Origin: Pseudomonadota bacterium
GTDB taxonomy: Bacteria; Pseudomonadota; Gammaproteobacteria; Burkholderiales; Burkholderiaceae_B
NCBI GenBank assembly: GCA_023423975.1
Contig: JAFAEO010000044.1
Location: forward strand, 1-64,000
Length of the DNA stretch: 64,000 bases
Direction: 5' to 3'
This document shows positions 42,821 through 51,575 of this stretch, in pieces. Position numbers and translations under genes: made by a program. Each line of letters starts with the position of its first letter. Position 1 is the first letter of the stretch. The notes below the pieces were generated by a model. The model was not told the DNA's origin and made no database searches. It saw only the letters and a program-made list of their open reading frames with translations.

Positions 42821-44107
42821 TTATTTTGCTAACAGGGCATTGGTCGCTTCAGCCATCTGAGCGAGCCCGTCTTCGGGCGTCACCTTGCCGCGCATGACAG
42901 AACCGATAATGTCACGCTGTGCGCGCCAGATTTGTACGCCATTATTACCCGGGTAGCCGCCCCATGGGCTGGCATAAGCAATCTGCTTCAGGCTGGTTTC
43001 CCAGTTGGGGTTCTTCTTGTAAAAGTCACCCAGGTACTCAGGCTGCAGGGCCAGCTTGTTGGTCGGCATATAGCCCGAACCCAGCACCGCTGCAGTCTGA
43101 CCGACAGGGCCGGTGGCGAACTTGATGAACTTCCAGGCTGCGTCCTGGCGCTGCTGCTCTTTGGCCAGGATCAGCATGGCGTTGCCGCCCGTGGGTACCT
43201 TGCCTGACTGTTTGTTTTCCAGCGGGAAGACCGATGAACGCAAGGCAAAGCGCGAGCCGATCAATTCTGAAAATGCCTTGGCGCTATTGGGCGAGGCAAA
43301 AATAAAGCCCAGCTTGCCCGATACAAACTGTTGGCGCGATTGGTCAAAATCACGCAAGGCCATGGCGCCGTCGGTCACAAAGCTACGGGCCTTTTGCAAT
43401 GCGCGCAAGCCGGACTGGCCGTTGAATGCCACGGTTTTTCCATCCTGGTTCATGATGGGTGCACCCTGTTCCATGATAAGGGCACGCCAGAGCCAGTCGT
43501 CCGGCCAGGCATGCACATCATAGGCCATGCCGTTAGTGCCTTCTGAGGTCTTGGCGATGTTCGCGGCAAGTGTCACCAGCGAGGACCAGTCTGTCGGAAA
43601 TGCATCCGGGTCGCCGCCGGCTTTTTTGACCAGGTCCGCGTTGTAGAAAATAACGGGCGTGGAGGCATTGAAGGCCAGGCCGTATTGTTTGTCGTCGACC
43701 TGGGCCAGTTTCAGGACGGACGCCTCGTAATTGGTCTGCAACCACTGATCTTTTTCTTTATCGATAAATGGTTTCAGATCGACGGCTTGCTTGCGGCGCT
43801 CCAGCGCATGCACCAGTTCGGGCAATAAATGAAAGCCGGAGAAGTAGACGTCGGGCAATTGCCCGGTCATCATGCTGCGCAGCACGGCCTGGTGCGCTTC
43901 GTCATAAGAGGGCGGCGAGGCCCGAAAGCGCACGACGATATCCGGATTCTCCTTGGTAAACGCTTGCGCGACTTTTTCATAGAAAGGATTATGGCCTGGC
44001 CATGCGTGCATGGCATCCAGTGTAATGGTCTCGGCCTGGGCCGTTACCGCGTACGCACACAGGCTGCTGATTGACAGCCCCATCAATATCCGACAAACAG
44101 TTTTCAT
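42821..44107 (-). CDS. ABC transporter solute-binding protein, UgpB/MalE-like
   Basis: A 428-residue periplasmic binding protein of family 1. A signal peptide MKTVCRILMGLSISSLCAYA with cleavage near residue 25 (AQA-ET) starts it. The mature part opens ITLDAMHAWPGHNPFYEKVA, with PDVYFSGFHLLPELVHAL and KFIKFATGPVGQTA as family features. Residue-level ligand specificity cannot be read. Resemblance to UgpB-like proteins, and the phosphatase and phosphodiesterase downstream, suggest a glycerol-phosphate-type or other phosphorylated or polyol ligand. It is preceded by two permeases and an ATPase on the same strand. Confidence 0.9.
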   Translation of the reverse strand: MKTVCRILMGLSISSLCAYAVTAQAETITLDAMHAWPGHNPFYEKVAQAFTKENPDIVVRFRASPPSYDEAHQAVLRSMMTGQLPDVYFSGFHLLPELVHALERRKQAVDLKPFIDKEKDQWLQTNYEASVLKLAQVDDKQYGLAFNASTPVIFYNADLVKKAGGDPDAFPTDWSSLVTLAANIAKTSEGTNGMAYDVHAWPDDWLWRALIMEQGAPIMNQDGKTVAFNGQSGLRALQKARSFVTDGAMALRDFDQSRQQFVSGKLGFIFASPNSAKAFSELIGSRFALRSSVFPLENKQSGKVPTGGNAMLILAKEQQRQDAAWKFIKFATGPVGQTAAVLGSGYMPTNKLALQPEYLGDFYKKNPNWETSLKQIAYASPWGGYPGNNGVQIWRAQRDIIGSVMRGKVTPEDGLAQMAEATNALLAK

Positions 44108-44162
44108 ATCACTTGCACTCCAGAAAAAAAACTTCCGACCCGCTGGTCTGAAGCTGGCATCC

Positions 44163-45023
44163 TTACTTGACGCCTGTATTGGTCACGCCCTGAATAAAAT
44201 GGCGTTGAATAAAAAGGTAGAGAATCATTAGCGGCAGCGTCACGATCGTTGCAGAGGCCATCAGCGCGCCGAAGTTGGCGCCGATTTCCGGATCTGCAAA
44301 GGATGCCAATCCCAGAGGAGGCGTCATCAGTTCTGCATTGGTAATTACAATCAACGGCCAGTACAGGTCGTTCCAGTGGCTGGTCACGGAAAAGACCGAG
44401 AAGGCGGCAATGGCCGGTTTGCTGGCGGGAACGACGATCTGCCAGAGAATGGCCATTTCGGACAGGCCATCCAGTCGCGCGGCCTGCACGATGTCTTCCG
44501 GGAAAATCTTGAATGATTGCCTGAACAGGAAGATCGCAAATACCGACAGAAAAAAGGGCACCATCAAGGCAAAATAGGTGTTGAGCAGATCCGTTGTCGC
44601 CAGGCCAAGAAACAGGGGAATGGCCGGCACCTGGATGGGGATGCACAAGCCCAGCAGAACGGCGCCGAACAGGAGTCGATCGCCCCGGAAGCGGTAGCGC
44701 GCCAATGCCCAGCCGCAAGGTATGGCGGTTGCCAATTGCACCAGCAGTACACCGGCGCAGACGATCGCGCCATTGAGCATGTAGCGCAGTAAAGGCGCAT
44801 CGGCCAGGGCGGTCCGGAAATTATCCCAGCCGACAAACTGCTGGGGCAGCCAGTTGAACGAGCCCGAGAACACCTCCTGCGCCGGGCGAAAGGCCGTCAC
44901 GATCATCCAATAAAAAGGGAACAGCATGGCCACCGCCAGCACGAGCAATGTAGCGTGGCGCAGGCAGGACGATAATGTCAGTTGTGATAGAAGGCGTTCG
45001 CCATACCTCGGTTGCGGTGTCAT
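44163..45023 (-). CDS. ABC transporter inner-membrane permease, UgpE/MalG-like
   Basis: A 286-residue permease with six helices. The short cytoplasmic EAA loop is EDIVQAARLDGLSEMAILWQ (about residues 175-194), which docks on the ATPase. The N-terminal helix (RHATLLVLAVAMLFPFYWMI) and the length are typical of the MalG/UgpE half. The start overlaps the end of the partner permease gene by four bases, so the two are made in step. It forms the channel with the other permease. Confidence 0.92.
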   Translation of the reverse strand: MTPQPRYGERLLSQLTLSSCLRHATLLVLAVAMLFPFYWMIVTAFRPAQEVFSGSFNWLPQQFVGWDNFRTALADAPLLRYMLNGAIVCAGVLLVQLATAIPCGWALARYRFRGDRLLFGAVLLGLCIPIQVPAIPLFLGLATTDLLNTYFALMVPFFLSVFAIFLFRQSFKIFPEDIVQAARLDGLSEMAILWQIVVPASKPAIAAFSVFSVTSHWNDLYWPLIVITNAELMTPPLGLASFADPEIGANFGALMASATIVTLPLMILYLFIQRHFIQGVTNTGVK

Positions 45024-45949
45024 ACGTAATGAACCTTTTTCTCGGTTAATCTGGTTTGCAGCCAGGACAGAATCAGAATGCAGGCCAGGAAGAGAACGGT
45101 CATTGCAGCGGCACTGCCTGTGCGCAAATACTGAAATCCCTCCAGATAAATCTGGTAAAGAATGACTTCACTGGCTGCCTGCGGGCCACCCCGGGTGAGT
45201 ACGGCTACGGTATCGAAGACTTTGAATGCGGTGATGCTGGAGGTCACGATCACAAATAGCATGGTGGGACCCAGCAGCGGGAGGGTGACGGTAAAAAAGC
45301 GGTCCCACGAGCGATCGGCGCCGTCTACGCGGGCCGCGTCATAAAGATCTTCGGGGATGGCTACCAGGCCGGCAATAAACAGCACCATATTGAAACCGGC
45401 CAGCTGCCAGATGCCGATAATGGCAAGTGAAATTAATACCAGCCCGGGATCGCCAAAAAATTCCATTTGCGGCAGGCCCAGCGCATGCAGCAGCTGGTTG
45501 ATCGGTCCGATCTGGCCGTGCAGCAGATACTTCCAGACGGTGGCCATGGCAACCAGCGTTGCCGTTACCGGCAGGAAAAACAGGCACTGGTAAATGCGGC
45601 GACCCTTGCCGACACTTTGCACCAGAACGGCCAGCAAGAGGCCGCCGATGACTGAACCGGGAACGACCAGCAGGGTATAGACCACGGTATTACGCAAGAC
45701 ATGCCAGAACTTGGCGTCGCTCAGGACCGACACATAGTTGTCGATGCCGACAAAACCGGTATCGGGCATGCCCAGTTCATAGTTGGTAAAACTCAGCAGC
45801 GTCACAATGATGACAGGCAGCAGCATGGTACTGAGCATGAGAAATGATGCGGGCATGGCAAACCACCAGGCCATGCTGTCAGGCCAGCGACGTTTTTTTG
45901 TGGCGGTTCGTTTCGTCTGTTGCGCGGGCAGGGCGTGGCAGTTGCTCAT
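45020..45949 (-). CDS. ABC transporter inner-membrane permease, UgpA/MalF-like
   Basis: A 309-residue permease with six helices. The EAA loop is PEDLYDAARVDGADRSWDRF near residue 211. The first ~25 residues are a charged cytoplasmic tail (ending TATKKRRWPDSM). I choose the ATG at 45949 (MSNCHALPAQQ), two bases after the ATPase stop. A longer frame from 45988 would overlap the ATPase gene and adds only unlikely sequence. It pairs with the downstream permease by a four-base overlap. The Ugp-type subfamily carries glycerol-3-phosphate and related sugars, but specificity is set by the binding protein. Confidence 0.92.
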   Translation of the reverse strand: MSNCHALPAQQTKRTATKKRRWPDSMAWWFAMPASFLMLSTMLLPVIIVTLLSFTNYELGMPDTGFVGIDNYVSVLSDAKFWHVLRNTVVYTLLVVPGSVIGGLLLAVLVQSVGKGRRIYQCLFFLPVTATLVAMATVWKYLLHGQIGPINQLLHALGLPQMEFFGDPGLVLISLAIIGIWQLAGFNMVLFIAGLVAIPEDLYDAARVDGADRSWDRFFTVTLPLLGPTMLFVIVTSSITAFKVFDTVAVLTRGGPQAASEVILYQIYLEGFQYLRTGSAAAMTVLFLACILILSWLQTRLTEKKVHYV

Positions 45950-45951
45950 AT

Positions 45952-47151
45952 TCAGGACACACGCTTGTGAATGGGCAGCACCTCGCAACTGGTGTACGCG
46001 GGTGCGATTCTGCTGCCTTGCGCATTGAACCAGAACGTCTGGGACAGGTTAACCTGCAGGGTCAGCCTGTCCGACCAGTTGCCACGGGTGCGCAGCCGAT
46101 CTACATCGGCAACCGGCGCTCTTGCCACCAGTGGCTCGCCCGAGTACTGATGTCGGCAGAAAATCAGGGCATCATGACCGAGCACTTCCATGCGTTCGAA
46201 TGTCGCGGAAAGACGGATTGCATTTGGCATAGGTCGGCTCGACAGATCGGCAATACCCACGCTCTCGGGGCGAAAACCCATATGGACCACGGTATCGGTG
46301 GCCGGCATGTGCAGGGCAATGGGTTCGCCTGCCAGGCTAGCGCCGTACTGCATGTCAGATGTGATTGTCAGCAGGTTCATTTCCGGGCTGCCGATAAAGC
46401 GGGCGACACGAATGTCCTGCGGGTCTTCGTACAGATCCCTGGGCGTGCCGATCTGCACGATGCTGCCATCCATGACAACAGCGACGCGGCTAGATAATGT
46501 CATGGCCTCTACCTGGTCATGCGTCACGTAAATGAACGTCGCGCCGGTCCGCTGGTGCAGGGCTGCGATTTCCGAACGCATATGGACACGCAACCGCGCA
46601 TCCAGGTTGGATAATGGCTCGTCCATGAGAAAGACGTCGGGCTGTTTCACCATGGCCCTGGCCACAGCCACACGCTGGCGCTGGCCGCCGGATAGCTGCG
46701 ACGGCCTTGAGTCAAGCAGATTTTCAAGCTGCACCTGGGCGGCCACCGCCGCTACTTCATGGTCAATCTGCTGGCGCAGCTTGCGGCTGCCCGGCCAGAA
46801 GCGACCCAGCAGCGGCCATCTGGCCGGTGCCGGCAAACGCTTCATTCGCAATGGTGTGGCGATGTTCTGTGCAACGGTCATATGCGGATACAGGGCATAA
46901 CTCTGAAAGACCATCGAAACCGGCCGGTCGCGCGCCGGGAACTGCGTGACGTCGCGATCGCCAATATACACGCGCCCCTTCTCGTGGGAGGTCAGGCCGG
47001 CCACAATGCGCAGCAGGGTGGATTTTCCGCAGCCGGAGGGACCGACCAGCGTAAGAAACTCGCCGGCGGCAATATCGAGCGATACCTCGGCAAGCGTGTG
47101 TTTCGTACCGTAGTATTTTTCGACTTTTTCAAGTCTGACTGAAGCGGCCAT
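45952..47151 (-). CDS. ABC transporter ATP-binding protein, UgpC/MalK-like
   Basis: A 399-residue ATPase that powers the importer. Walker A is GPSGCGKST (about residues 37-45), the Q-loop is FQSYALYPHM, the signature is LSGGQRQRVAVARAM and Walker B is VFLMDEPLSNLDARL. The H-loop is FIYVTHDQVEAMTLS. From about residue 260 a C-terminal OB/TOBE regulatory domain follows, as in MalK and UgpC. There is an insertion of ~28 residues with Arg/Leu/Trp (LPAPARWPLLGRFWPGSRKL) between the Q-loop and the signature. The start is the ATG at 47151 (MAASVRLEKVEKYYG), the first real residue of the fold. It is the first structural gene of the importer. Confidence 0.93.
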   Translation of the reverse strand: MAASVRLEKVEKYYGTKHTLAEVSLDIAAGEFLTLVGPSGCGKSTLLRIVAGLTSHEKGRVYIGDRDVTQFPARDRPVSMVFQSYALYPHMTVAQNIATPLRMKRLPAPARWPLLGRFWPGSRKLRQQIDHEVAAVAAQVQLENLLDSRPSQLSGGQRQRVAVARAMVKQPDVFLMDEPLSNLDARLRVHMRSEIAALHQRTGATFIYVTHDQVEAMTLSSRVAVVMDGSIVQIGTPRDLYEDPQDIRVARFIGSPEMNLLTITSDMQYGASLAGEPIALHMPATDTVVHMGFRPESVGIADLSSRPMPNAIRLSATFERMEVLGHDALIFCRHQYSGEPLVARAPVADVDRLRTRGNWSDRLTLQVNLSQTFWFNAQGSRIAPAYTSCEVLPIHKRVS

Positions 47152-47166
47152 GATGACGATACCTGT

Positions 47167-47179
47167 CTGTTTCAAACAG
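47167..47179. promoter_or_regulatory. Short palindrome in the importer promoter region
   Basis: CTGTTT-C-AAACAG is a perfect 13-base palindrome between the RpiR gene and the first transporter gene, 16 bases before the ATPase ATG. It is followed by AT-rich DNA (47190-47220) with TTATTT/TATTATTTATT repeats that can hold a promoter. It may be an operator for the RpiR protein or part of the leader. Confidence 0.4.
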
Positions 47180-47220
47180 GCGTCATTCTATTGGTTATTT
47201 ATTTCAATATTATTTATTAG

Positions 47221-48051
47221 TTATGGAGTTTTATTCCGTGTGCTGTTTTGGCGCCCGGCGTGAGACAGATCGGCAATCGCCATGGCAAGCAATTCCACCA
47301 GATAAATCTTGCTGATTGCAGGTGAAATATCTCCGCCAATGGTGAGCGGTTCAATCGGCACAGCCAGCAATACCAAGTCTGCGGCCTGGGCAACCGGACT
47401 GTTGATCCGCCCGGTGATGGCGATCGTTTTTGCACCGGCCGAGCGGGCGCGTTTGAGAAACTCCACGGTATCGAGTGTGACACCACTTTCCGAAATACCC
47501 AGTGCTACGCAATGCTTGTCCACGTCGGTCATCACTTCGTGGGCCAGGACTGGATCCTGGAACGCCTGGGCGGGCAAGCCCAGCCTCATGAGCCGGTAGG
47601 ACACCAATTGACTGACAAGCCCGGATATCCCGGAGCCAAACACCGAGATGCGGCGTGCCTTGACCATATGCACCGCAATGGCTAATAACTGCTCGGCATG
47701 CAGGGCGTACGCAGTTTTCTGCATACTGAGCGTCAGCCGTCTTAGCAGGGCGCTGTAGCGGTCGGCTTCGTTGTCGCTGTCCGCCGCGGCGCTGTGTTCA
47801 TTGGCCGACAGTTCGGCCATGAGCGCCAGTTTGAAGTCGCTAAAGCCTTTGAAGCCGAGCTGGCGGCACAGGCGCAACACGCTGGCCTGGCCGCTGTGCG
47901 TGTATTCGGCCAGCTCTGCCACCGTCTGGTGAACCACTTTTTCCGGGTTGGCCAGGACATATTGGCCGACGCGTGAAGAAACTTCGCTCATCGTACCAAT
48001 GGCGTTGGCCAAATGGACCAGCGGGGCTTTTTGTTCGTTAAGCATGCTCAT
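47221..48051 (-). CDS. RpiR/MurR-family transcriptional regulator
   Basis: A 276-residue repressor. The N-terminal helix-turn-helix contains KVVHQTVAELAEYTHSGQAS and VLRLCRQLGFKGFSDFKLAL, the RpiR reading head. The SIS sugar-phosphate-binding domain follows from about residue 120 (RISVFGSGISGLVSQLVSYR), with GISESGVTLDTVEFLKRARS and IAITGRINSPVAQAADLVLL. SIS domains bind phosphosugars, so the ligand is probably a phosphorylated compound related to the transport substrate. I choose the ATG at 48051; upstream in-frame codons give no domain sequence. It lies 70 bases before the ATPase gene on the same strand and is probably the pathway-specific regulator. Confidence 0.9.
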   Translation of the reverse strand: MSMLNEQKAPLVHLANAIGTMSEVSSRVGQYVLANPEKVVHQTVAELAEYTHSGQASVLRLCRQLGFKGFSDFKLALMAELSANEHSAAADSDNEADRYSALLRRLTLSMQKTAYALHAEQLLAIAVHMVKARRISVFGSGISGLVSQLVSYRLMRLGLPAQAFQDPVLAHEVMTDVDKHCVALGISESGVTLDTVEFLKRARSAGAKTIAITGRINSPVAQAADLVLLAVPIEPLTIGGDISPAISKIYLVELLAMAIADLSHAGRQNSTRNKTP

Positions 48052-48339
48052 AAAACGGATAACCTGGCTGGAAGAATTCGTCGTGATAGTGAACGGGACC
48101 GTGGCCTGCCCAATCGTGCCGGGCCGGATGTGGCCAATGCACCGATGCCAATGATCCCGATCATACATGGCCAATGTGATGGGAATGTGCAAGTATAGCG
48201 CAAGCGGTTCATGAGGCAGATCGTGGTGCGCGCCACGTCATTTCGTGTGCGCGGGCCCGGCCCGCGCGGTTTGCTCCGTAATGAATTCAAACAGGAATCT
48301 GCGGATTACCTGTGCCTTGCGCAGGTAATCGGCGTTAAT

Positions 48340-50808
48340 ATGGCGTTTTTAACAGCCATCTTCCTCTTCATGATCTTTCAGTCGCGTTTGCGCGCCACAG
48401 GTGCCGCCTGGCAGCAGTTCAATTGGGTGCTGGCTTTGCTCGCGCTGGTGCTGGCGTGTTGCTGCGCCAGCCCGGTATGGGCCCAGGACAAGGAAGCGCC
48501 GCCCGATGTGGCGCAAGTGCTCAAGCAGGCGCAGGAGCAGATCGAGCCCATCAAAAAGCAGTTGGAGAAAATTGCCGACGCGCCGTTAAATGACGCTGCG
48601 CTGTCGGGCATGCGGGAGCAAGCCCTCAAGACGCAGTCTGCCGTAGGTGATGTGGCGGCCGCGCTGGCGCCCAAGCTCAAAGATGTACAGGAGCGCCTGG
48701 CCGAACTGGGACCTACGGACAAAGCTGCCCCCGAAGCGGCCAATATCAGCGAACAACGCGCCGAACTGGGTAAGGAACGCGGCAAGCTGGATTCACAGAT
48801 TAAACTGGCGCGCCTGATCGGGGTAGAGGCAGAGCAGGCGGCCGAGCAACTGAGCAAAGAGCGGCGGGTGCGCTTTCAGGCGCAGCTGGGCGAGCGTACG
48901 GCCTCTATCGTCTCGGGCACATTCTGGGCTGATCTGACCCGCGAGTGGTCGCGCGATTCGATCCGCACCCAGCCGCTGGCCAATGAGCTGGCGGCACTGC
49001 TTGAAGCGGTAACGCCTGTCTTATGGCTTGGCGTTGCCGTTATTATCGCGCTGATTGTCGTGGCGCGTCTGACCGCCGAAGAACTGCTACTCAAGGCCAT
49101 GACCCGATTCGTCGCGCCGGGCCGCCTGCGACGGTCTTTATATGCGCTGATGGTAGTGCTGATGTCTGCCGTGGCCTATGGGCTGATGGCCGAAACGGTC
49201 AGAACCGGCTTAAGCTGGAACCAAAGCCCCACGACCACGATGACTGAAATTCTGACGCATATGGTGGTCGTGTCGTGGTTCGGTGGTTTCGTGGCAGGGC
49301 TGGGCAAGGCCTTGCTGGCGGCGCACCATGCCTCGTGGCGGCTGATTCCCATGCGCGACGATGTCGCCCTGAACTTGCGCTGGTTTCCGATGGTGCTGGC
49401 CACCATCATCAGCCTGGGCTGGTTTATCCAGGGTGTCTTTGCGACGGTGTATGCCAGCCTGGCGCTAACGGTGGCATTCAACTGCATTATTTCCCTGACC
49501 ACCAGCATTGCCATGGGCGTGACCATGGTGCGCTCGCGCAAGCGCTATGCGACAGAGACCGATGCCGTACAGCGCAGCAATCAGATGACCATTCCGGGCT
49601 GGCTCAATGCGATCATCAGTCTGGCCGGTCTGGCGCTGATTGTCAGCCAGATCGCGCTGCTGCTGGGTTTTGTTGCCCTGGGCACCGTTATTGTGCAGCA
49701 ACTGGTCTGGATTTTACTGGTGCTGCTCTCGGCCTATCTGCTGGCGGTGTTCATAGATGATGTATGCACCGTGATGCTGATCGCCGTTAAGCGGCAGAAC
49801 GGCCAGGAAGACGAGGGCGCCTATCCCGCGATACGCAGCCAGTTGCTGGTGCTGGCCTCGGGTATCGGCCGGCTGCTGGTCGTATTGCTGGCGTTGGCGC
49901 TTTTGCTGGCGCCGTTTGGCGGCGGCCCGACAGAATGGCTGCGCAATTTCTCGTTTTTGTATTCCGGCATCTCGCTGGGTGAGGTAAACATCCGTCCCAC
50001 TGCCATTCTGATCGCGCTGGCGGTGCTGGTGCTGGGTTTTGTGCTGGTCAAGATCTTGCAGAACTGGCTGACAGACCAGTACCTGCCTACGACCCGGATG
50101 GATGCCGGTATGCGGGCATCGGCCGGCGCCTTGTTCGGTTATGCGGGTTATGTGCTGGCCGGCGCCATGACGCTGTCGGCACTGGGTATTGGGCTGGAGC
50201 GGGTGGCATGGATTGCCAGTGCGCTATCGGTGGGTATTGGTTTTGGCTTGCAGGCAATTGTGCAGAACTTTGTCTCGGGCCTGATATTGCTGGCCGAACG
50301 GCCGGTCAGGGTAGGCGACTGGGTCTCGCTCAATGGGGCAGAGGGCGATATCCGGCGCATTAATGTGCGGGCCACGGAAATCCAGTTGTGGGATCGCTCG
50401 ACCATGATTGTTCCCAATTCAGAATTGATTACCAAAGTGGTGCGCAATGTTACCCATGCCAGTCCCATCGGCCGGGTGCTGATCAAGCTGGCACTGCCGC
50501 TGGGCACCGAGCCGGCACGCGTGCGCGACATCATCCTGGCGGCATATCAGGCCAATGAAGACATACTGGATGAGCCGCGACCGGATATTTTACTGGACAG
50601 CATTGATGCGACCGGGCTGGTGTTTATTGCCACCGGCTATGTCAACTCGCCGCGCATGGTGGCACGCGTGCGCAGTGCGTTGCTGTTTGACATACTGCAG
50701 CAACTGCATGAGGCCGATATCGCGCTGGCGGCGCCGGCCACCATGATGCTCAAGGAGGTGGCGGCGGCCCCGCAGAGCAAAACGCATTTTGAGGGCGGGC
50801 CCGATTAG
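48340..50808 (+). CDS. Large mechanosensitive channel of the MscS family with DUF3772
   Basis: An 822-residue membrane protein. A signal-like segment ends SPVWAQ near residue 50. A periplasmic helical part of ~170 residues with coiled-coil character (QAQEQIEPIKKQLEKIADAP and KERRVRFQAQLGERTASIV) follows, including DUF3772, then about nine to eleven helices. The MscS core is at the end: SVGIGFGLQAIVQNFVSGLI, the pore helix TM3, then RPVRVGDWVSLNGAEGDIRR and IVPNSELITKVVRNVTH. It should open under membrane tension and release osmolytes. Starts at 48340 or 48370 are both possible. It is divergent from the RpiR gene and has no partner. Confidence 0.9.
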   Translation: MAFLTAIFLFMIFQSRLRATGAAWQQFNWVLALLALVLACCCASPVWAQDKEAPPDVAQVLKQAQEQIEPIKKQLEKIADAPLNDAALSGMREQALKTQSAVGDVAAALAPKLKDVQERLAELGPTDKAAPEAANISEQRAELGKERGKLDSQIKLARLIGVEAEQAAEQLSKERRVRFQAQLGERTASIVSGTFWADLTREWSRDSIRTQPLANELAALLEAVTPVLWLGVAVIIALIVVARLTAEELLLKAMTRFVAPGRLRRSLYALMVVLMSAVAYGLMAETVRTGLSWNQSPTTTMTEILTHMVVVSWFGGFVAGLGKALLAAHHASWRLIPMRDDVALNLRWFPMVLATIISLGWFIQGVFATVYASLALTVAFNCIISLTTSIAMGVTMVRSRKRYATETDAVQRSNQMTIPGWLNAIISLAGLALIVSQIALLLGFVALGTVIVQQLVWILLVLLSAYLLAVFIDDVCTVMLIAVKRQNGQEDEGAYPAIRSQLLVLASGIGRLLVVLLALALLLAPFGGGPTEWLRNFSFLYSGISLGEVNIRPTAILIALAVLVLGFVLVKILQNWLTDQYLPTTRMDAGMRASAGALFGYAGYVLAGAMTLSALGIGLERVAWIASALSVGIGFGLQAIVQNFVSGLILLAERPVRVGDWVSLNGAEGDIRRINVRATEIQLWDRSTMIVPNSELITKVVRNVTHASPIGRVLIKLALPLGTEPARVRDIILAAYQANEDILDEPRPDILLDSIDATGLVFIATGYVNSPRMVARVRSALLFDILQQLHEADIALAAPATMMLKEVAAAPQSKTHFEGGPD

Positions 50809-50914
50809 GTTCGTAATTGAACGCCTGCGCGGCATGTACGCCTTGCCCGTCCTGGCCATCGCAAGCTGTTGCGCCAACATATGACCAAAGTGCCTGCTGC
50901 GCCACGCAGAAAAA

Positions 50915-50952
50915 CACCCCAAAGGTTGAATTGATGTCCAACTTTTGGGGTG
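50915..50952 (-). terminator. Rho-independent terminator for folA (minus strand)
   Basis: CACCCCAAAGGTTG pairs with CAACTTTTGGGGTG (one mismatch) around a nine- or ten-base loop. On the minus strand it is followed by GTTTTT. It ends the osmC-thyA-folA transcript and faces the mechanosensitive channel gene. Confidence 0.8.
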
Positions 50953-50987
50953 CTGTTTATCTGGCGGGCTCTTCTTTCAAAGCAATA

Positions 50988-51512
50988 TCAAGGAATGCTG
51001 ACCTTGTTCTGTTGCAGGTCTTTCGGAATCCGTTCATAAACAACGTAATCGTAGTTCATGCCATTTTCTTCCGGCTGGGCATCGCGTGACGTTTCACGCC
51101 ATAGTTTTTCATCCAGGTCGGGGAAAAAGGCATCGCCATCGACAAACTGGTGAATTTCAGTTGCCATTATCTGCTGGGATTTTTCAATGGCCTGGGCGTA
51201 AATCTGCTCGCCGCCAATAACGAATGCGGTATCGCTTTGCTCGAACGCCAGCGCGATGGCTGCGTCCAGCGAGCTCACCACATCGACGCCTTCGATGCTT
51301 AAATCCTGCTGGCGTGTAATAACGATATTGCGCCTGCCTGGCAGGGGGCGGCCGATAGACTCCCAGGTCTTGCGACCCATGATGATGGGTTTGCCCATGG
51401 TCAGGGTTTTGAAGCGTTTCAGGTCGCCCGGCAGATGCCAGGGCAGGGTGTTGTTCACGCCGATGGCCCGGTTTTCGATGGCATAGGCAACAAGAGTAAT
51501 CAGTGTAGGCAT
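50988..51512 (-). CDS. folA: Dihydrofolate reductase
   Basis: A 174-residue enzyme that reduces dihydrofolate with NADPH. It opens TLITLVAYAIENRAIGVNNT, with LPWHLPGDLKRFKTLTMGKP carrying the catalytic Asp. The NADPH motif is GRKTWESIGRPLPGRRNIV and the conserved IGGEQIYAQAI follows near residue 105. It is about 15 residues longer than the E. coli enzyme (159), the extra being a C-terminal tail (IPKDLQQNKVSIP). I use the ATG at 51512; a longer frame adds only unlikely residues. It follows thyA by 63 bases, as in many bacteria, linking folate recycling to dTMP synthesis. Confidence 0.95.
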   Translation of the reverse strand: MPTLITLVAYAIENRAIGVNNTLPWHLPGDLKRFKTLTMGKPIIMGRKTWESIGRPLPGRRNIVITRQQDLSIEGVDVVSSLDAAIALAFEQSDTAFVIGGEQIYAQAIEKSQQIMATEIHQFVDGDAFFPDLDEKLWRETSRDAQPEENGMNYDYVVYERIPKDLQQNKVSIP

Positions 51513-51575
51513 GTCGGTTCCTGTATGGGGTGCGCAGGCGTGCAGCATTCGCAGGCTGCGTCTGAACGGGCAGGC

